A stretch of DNA of 64,000 nucleotides, taken from positions 1 through 64,000 of the forward strand of contig NZ_FOAB01000007.1 of assembly GCF_900109375.1 (NCBI RefSeq), in the 5' to 3' direction. Of the stretch, positions 63,240-64,000 are shown one piece after another. This stretch comes from Aquimarina amphilecti. Its GTDB lineage: Bacteria; Bacteroidota; Bacteroidia; Flavobacteriales; Flavobacteriaceae. A program made the position numbers and the translations under genes. The first letter of the stretch is position 1. Each line of letters begins with the position of its first letter. Below the pieces are notes generated by a model. The model was not told where the DNA came from and did no database searches. It was given only the letters and a program-made list of their open reading frames with translations.

Positions 63240-64000
63240 ATGAAAAAGATATTTTTGTTAATTGGTCTATTATCACTATCCTTCATAAATGCCCAAGATA
63301 TTACAGATGCAGTAAGATACTCTCAACAAGAGATTTTAGGAACTGCACGTTTCAGAGGAATGAGTGGTGCATTTGGTGCTTTGGGTGGAGACATGTCGGC
63401 TTTACAAATAAATCCAGCAGGGTCTGCAGTGTTTTTAGGCTCCTCCGGATCTATAACCCTATCCTCATCAAACATCCAGAACGACACTAATTATTTTAAC
63501 GGTTTTAGTGAAGCCTCATCTTCCAATTTTAATTTTAATCAAGTTGGTGCTGTTTTTATATATAACAATCAAAGTCAATCTTCTATTCTGAACAAGATAT
63601 CACTAGGGATAGCATATGATCAAACCACTGATTTTGCAGAAGAATTATTTGCATTTGGAAGAAGTAATAATTCTATTGACAACTTTTTCCTAAGTGAAGC
63701 GCAAGGTATCCCTTTAGACCTATTAACACCTAGAGCAGGAGAAAGTCCAGATGATCTTTATGGTTTTTTAGGTGAAACACAAGGCTATGGAGCACAACAA
63801 GCATTTCTAGGTCATGAATCATTCATTATTGAAGCAAATGACCTTACTGATCCTAATAACACTGGATATTTCTCTAATGTTGCACCGGGAGTTTTTGATC
63901 AAGATTATTATTACGAAAGTACGGGTTTAAATGGAAAATTTACAATAAACGGGGGTACTCAAATACACGATAGGTTTTACATTGGTGTAAACCTAAATTC
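63240..64000 (+). CDS. OmpP1/FadL-family outer membrane protein (3' truncated)
   Basis: The frame begins ATG at 63240 and stays open to the window edge, giving 253 residues of a longer protein. A signal peptide ends FINAQ. The mature N terminus RYSQQEILGTARFRGMSGAF and GGDMSALQINPAGSAVFLGS (in part) matches the OmpP1/FadL/TodX group of outer membrane channels, in which NPAG is highly conserved; the rest alternates polar and aromatic residues as beta-strands do. These proteins import hydrophobic compounds. The rest lies outside the window. Confidence 0.85.
   Translation, partial: MKKIFLLIGLLSLSFINAQDITDAVRYSQQEILGTARFRGMSGAFGALGGDMSALQINPAGSAVFLGSSGSITLSSSNIQNDTNYFNGFSEASSSNFNFNQVGAVFIYNNQSQSSILNKISLGIAYDQTTDFAEELFAFGRSNNSIDNFFLSEAQGIPLDLLTPRAGESPDDLYGFLGETQGYGAQQAFLGHESFIIEANDLTDPNNTGYFSNVAPGVFDQDYYYESTGLNGKFTINGGTQIHDRFYIGVNLN

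Noticed and set aside
1..64000. CRISPR arrays, rRNA genes, insertion sequences, prophage or toxin-antitoxin pairs
   Set aside because: Looked for and not found: no spaced direct repeats, no transposase, integrase or phage structural genes, and no rRNA-like sequence.

Overview
The window is a stretch of chromosome from a low-GC marine-type member of the Bacteroidota, most likely Flavobacteriaceae. Supporting signs seen in the sequence are a type IX secretion (T9SS) C-terminal sorting domain at the left edge, many lipoproteins and secreted proteins, almost no Shine-Dalgarno sequences, and repeated use of the Bacteroidota promoter pattern TTG-N19/20-TAnnTTTG. The style resembles Aquimarina and relatives, but genus is an inference. 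Almost all of the window is ordinary chromosome. I see no insertion sequence, prophage, CRISPR array or integrated element.

Left part (1-20 kb): the end of a T9SS cargo protein; pyruvate carboxylase with a palindrome over its predicted transcription start; a TRAP transporter operon (small permease, large permease, lipoprotein binding protein); yaaA; an orphan GH99-like lipoprotein; a cold-shock protein; a membrane-bound AraC regulator followed by a secreted amidohydrolase; rluD and a kinase-less PASTA protein diverging from ddl and coaD; a carbohydrate-binding-like lipoprotein overlapping a VOC protein; and a DUF1800/DUF1501 pair.

Middle part (20-36 kb): a small secreted protein with an internal repeat behind a perfect 19-bp hairpin; an LCMT-type methyltransferase; a SulP transporter with a repetitive 95-residue insert; an M14 peptidase; an ABC exporter; and an eight-gene carotenoid operon (crtB, fused lycopene cyclase, an unknown 61-residue ORF coupled on both sides, cruF, acyltransferase, glycosyltransferase, TPR protein, DUF4056-like protein). 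The operon suggests a glycosylated and acylated carotenoid. Its desaturase (crtI) is not in the window. A Nudix gene and pyrE then diverge with eight bases between their start codons.

Right part (36-64 kb) is mainly housekeeping: birA (which would biotinylate the pyruvate carboxylase), rsfS-ftsH-LUD-cdsA-psd-ACBP, valS, an aspartic protease with PDZ domain, an aminotransferase, murB, a cysteine-rich membrane peptide plus sigma factor, a small HTH-like gene, lipA-gap-TPR hybrid histidine kinase, lpxK, Nif3 plus a zinc-ribbon-family protein that has lost all its cysteines, a glycosyltransferase, rpsT, two identical tRNA-Glu genes each with its own promoter, proS, an unusual Gly/Trp-then-Arg/Ser-rich lipoprotein, and the start of an OmpP1/FadL-family outer-membrane protein that runs off the right edge.

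Most worth following: the two long hairpins (20033-20073 and 50161-50197) that share the apex TTACGGTTTTACC(G/A)TAA and both lie 115-175 bases ahead of small orphan genes; the coupled small ORF inside the carotenoid operon; the Arg/Ser-rich lipoprotein; and the promoter pattern, which corrects several start codons.
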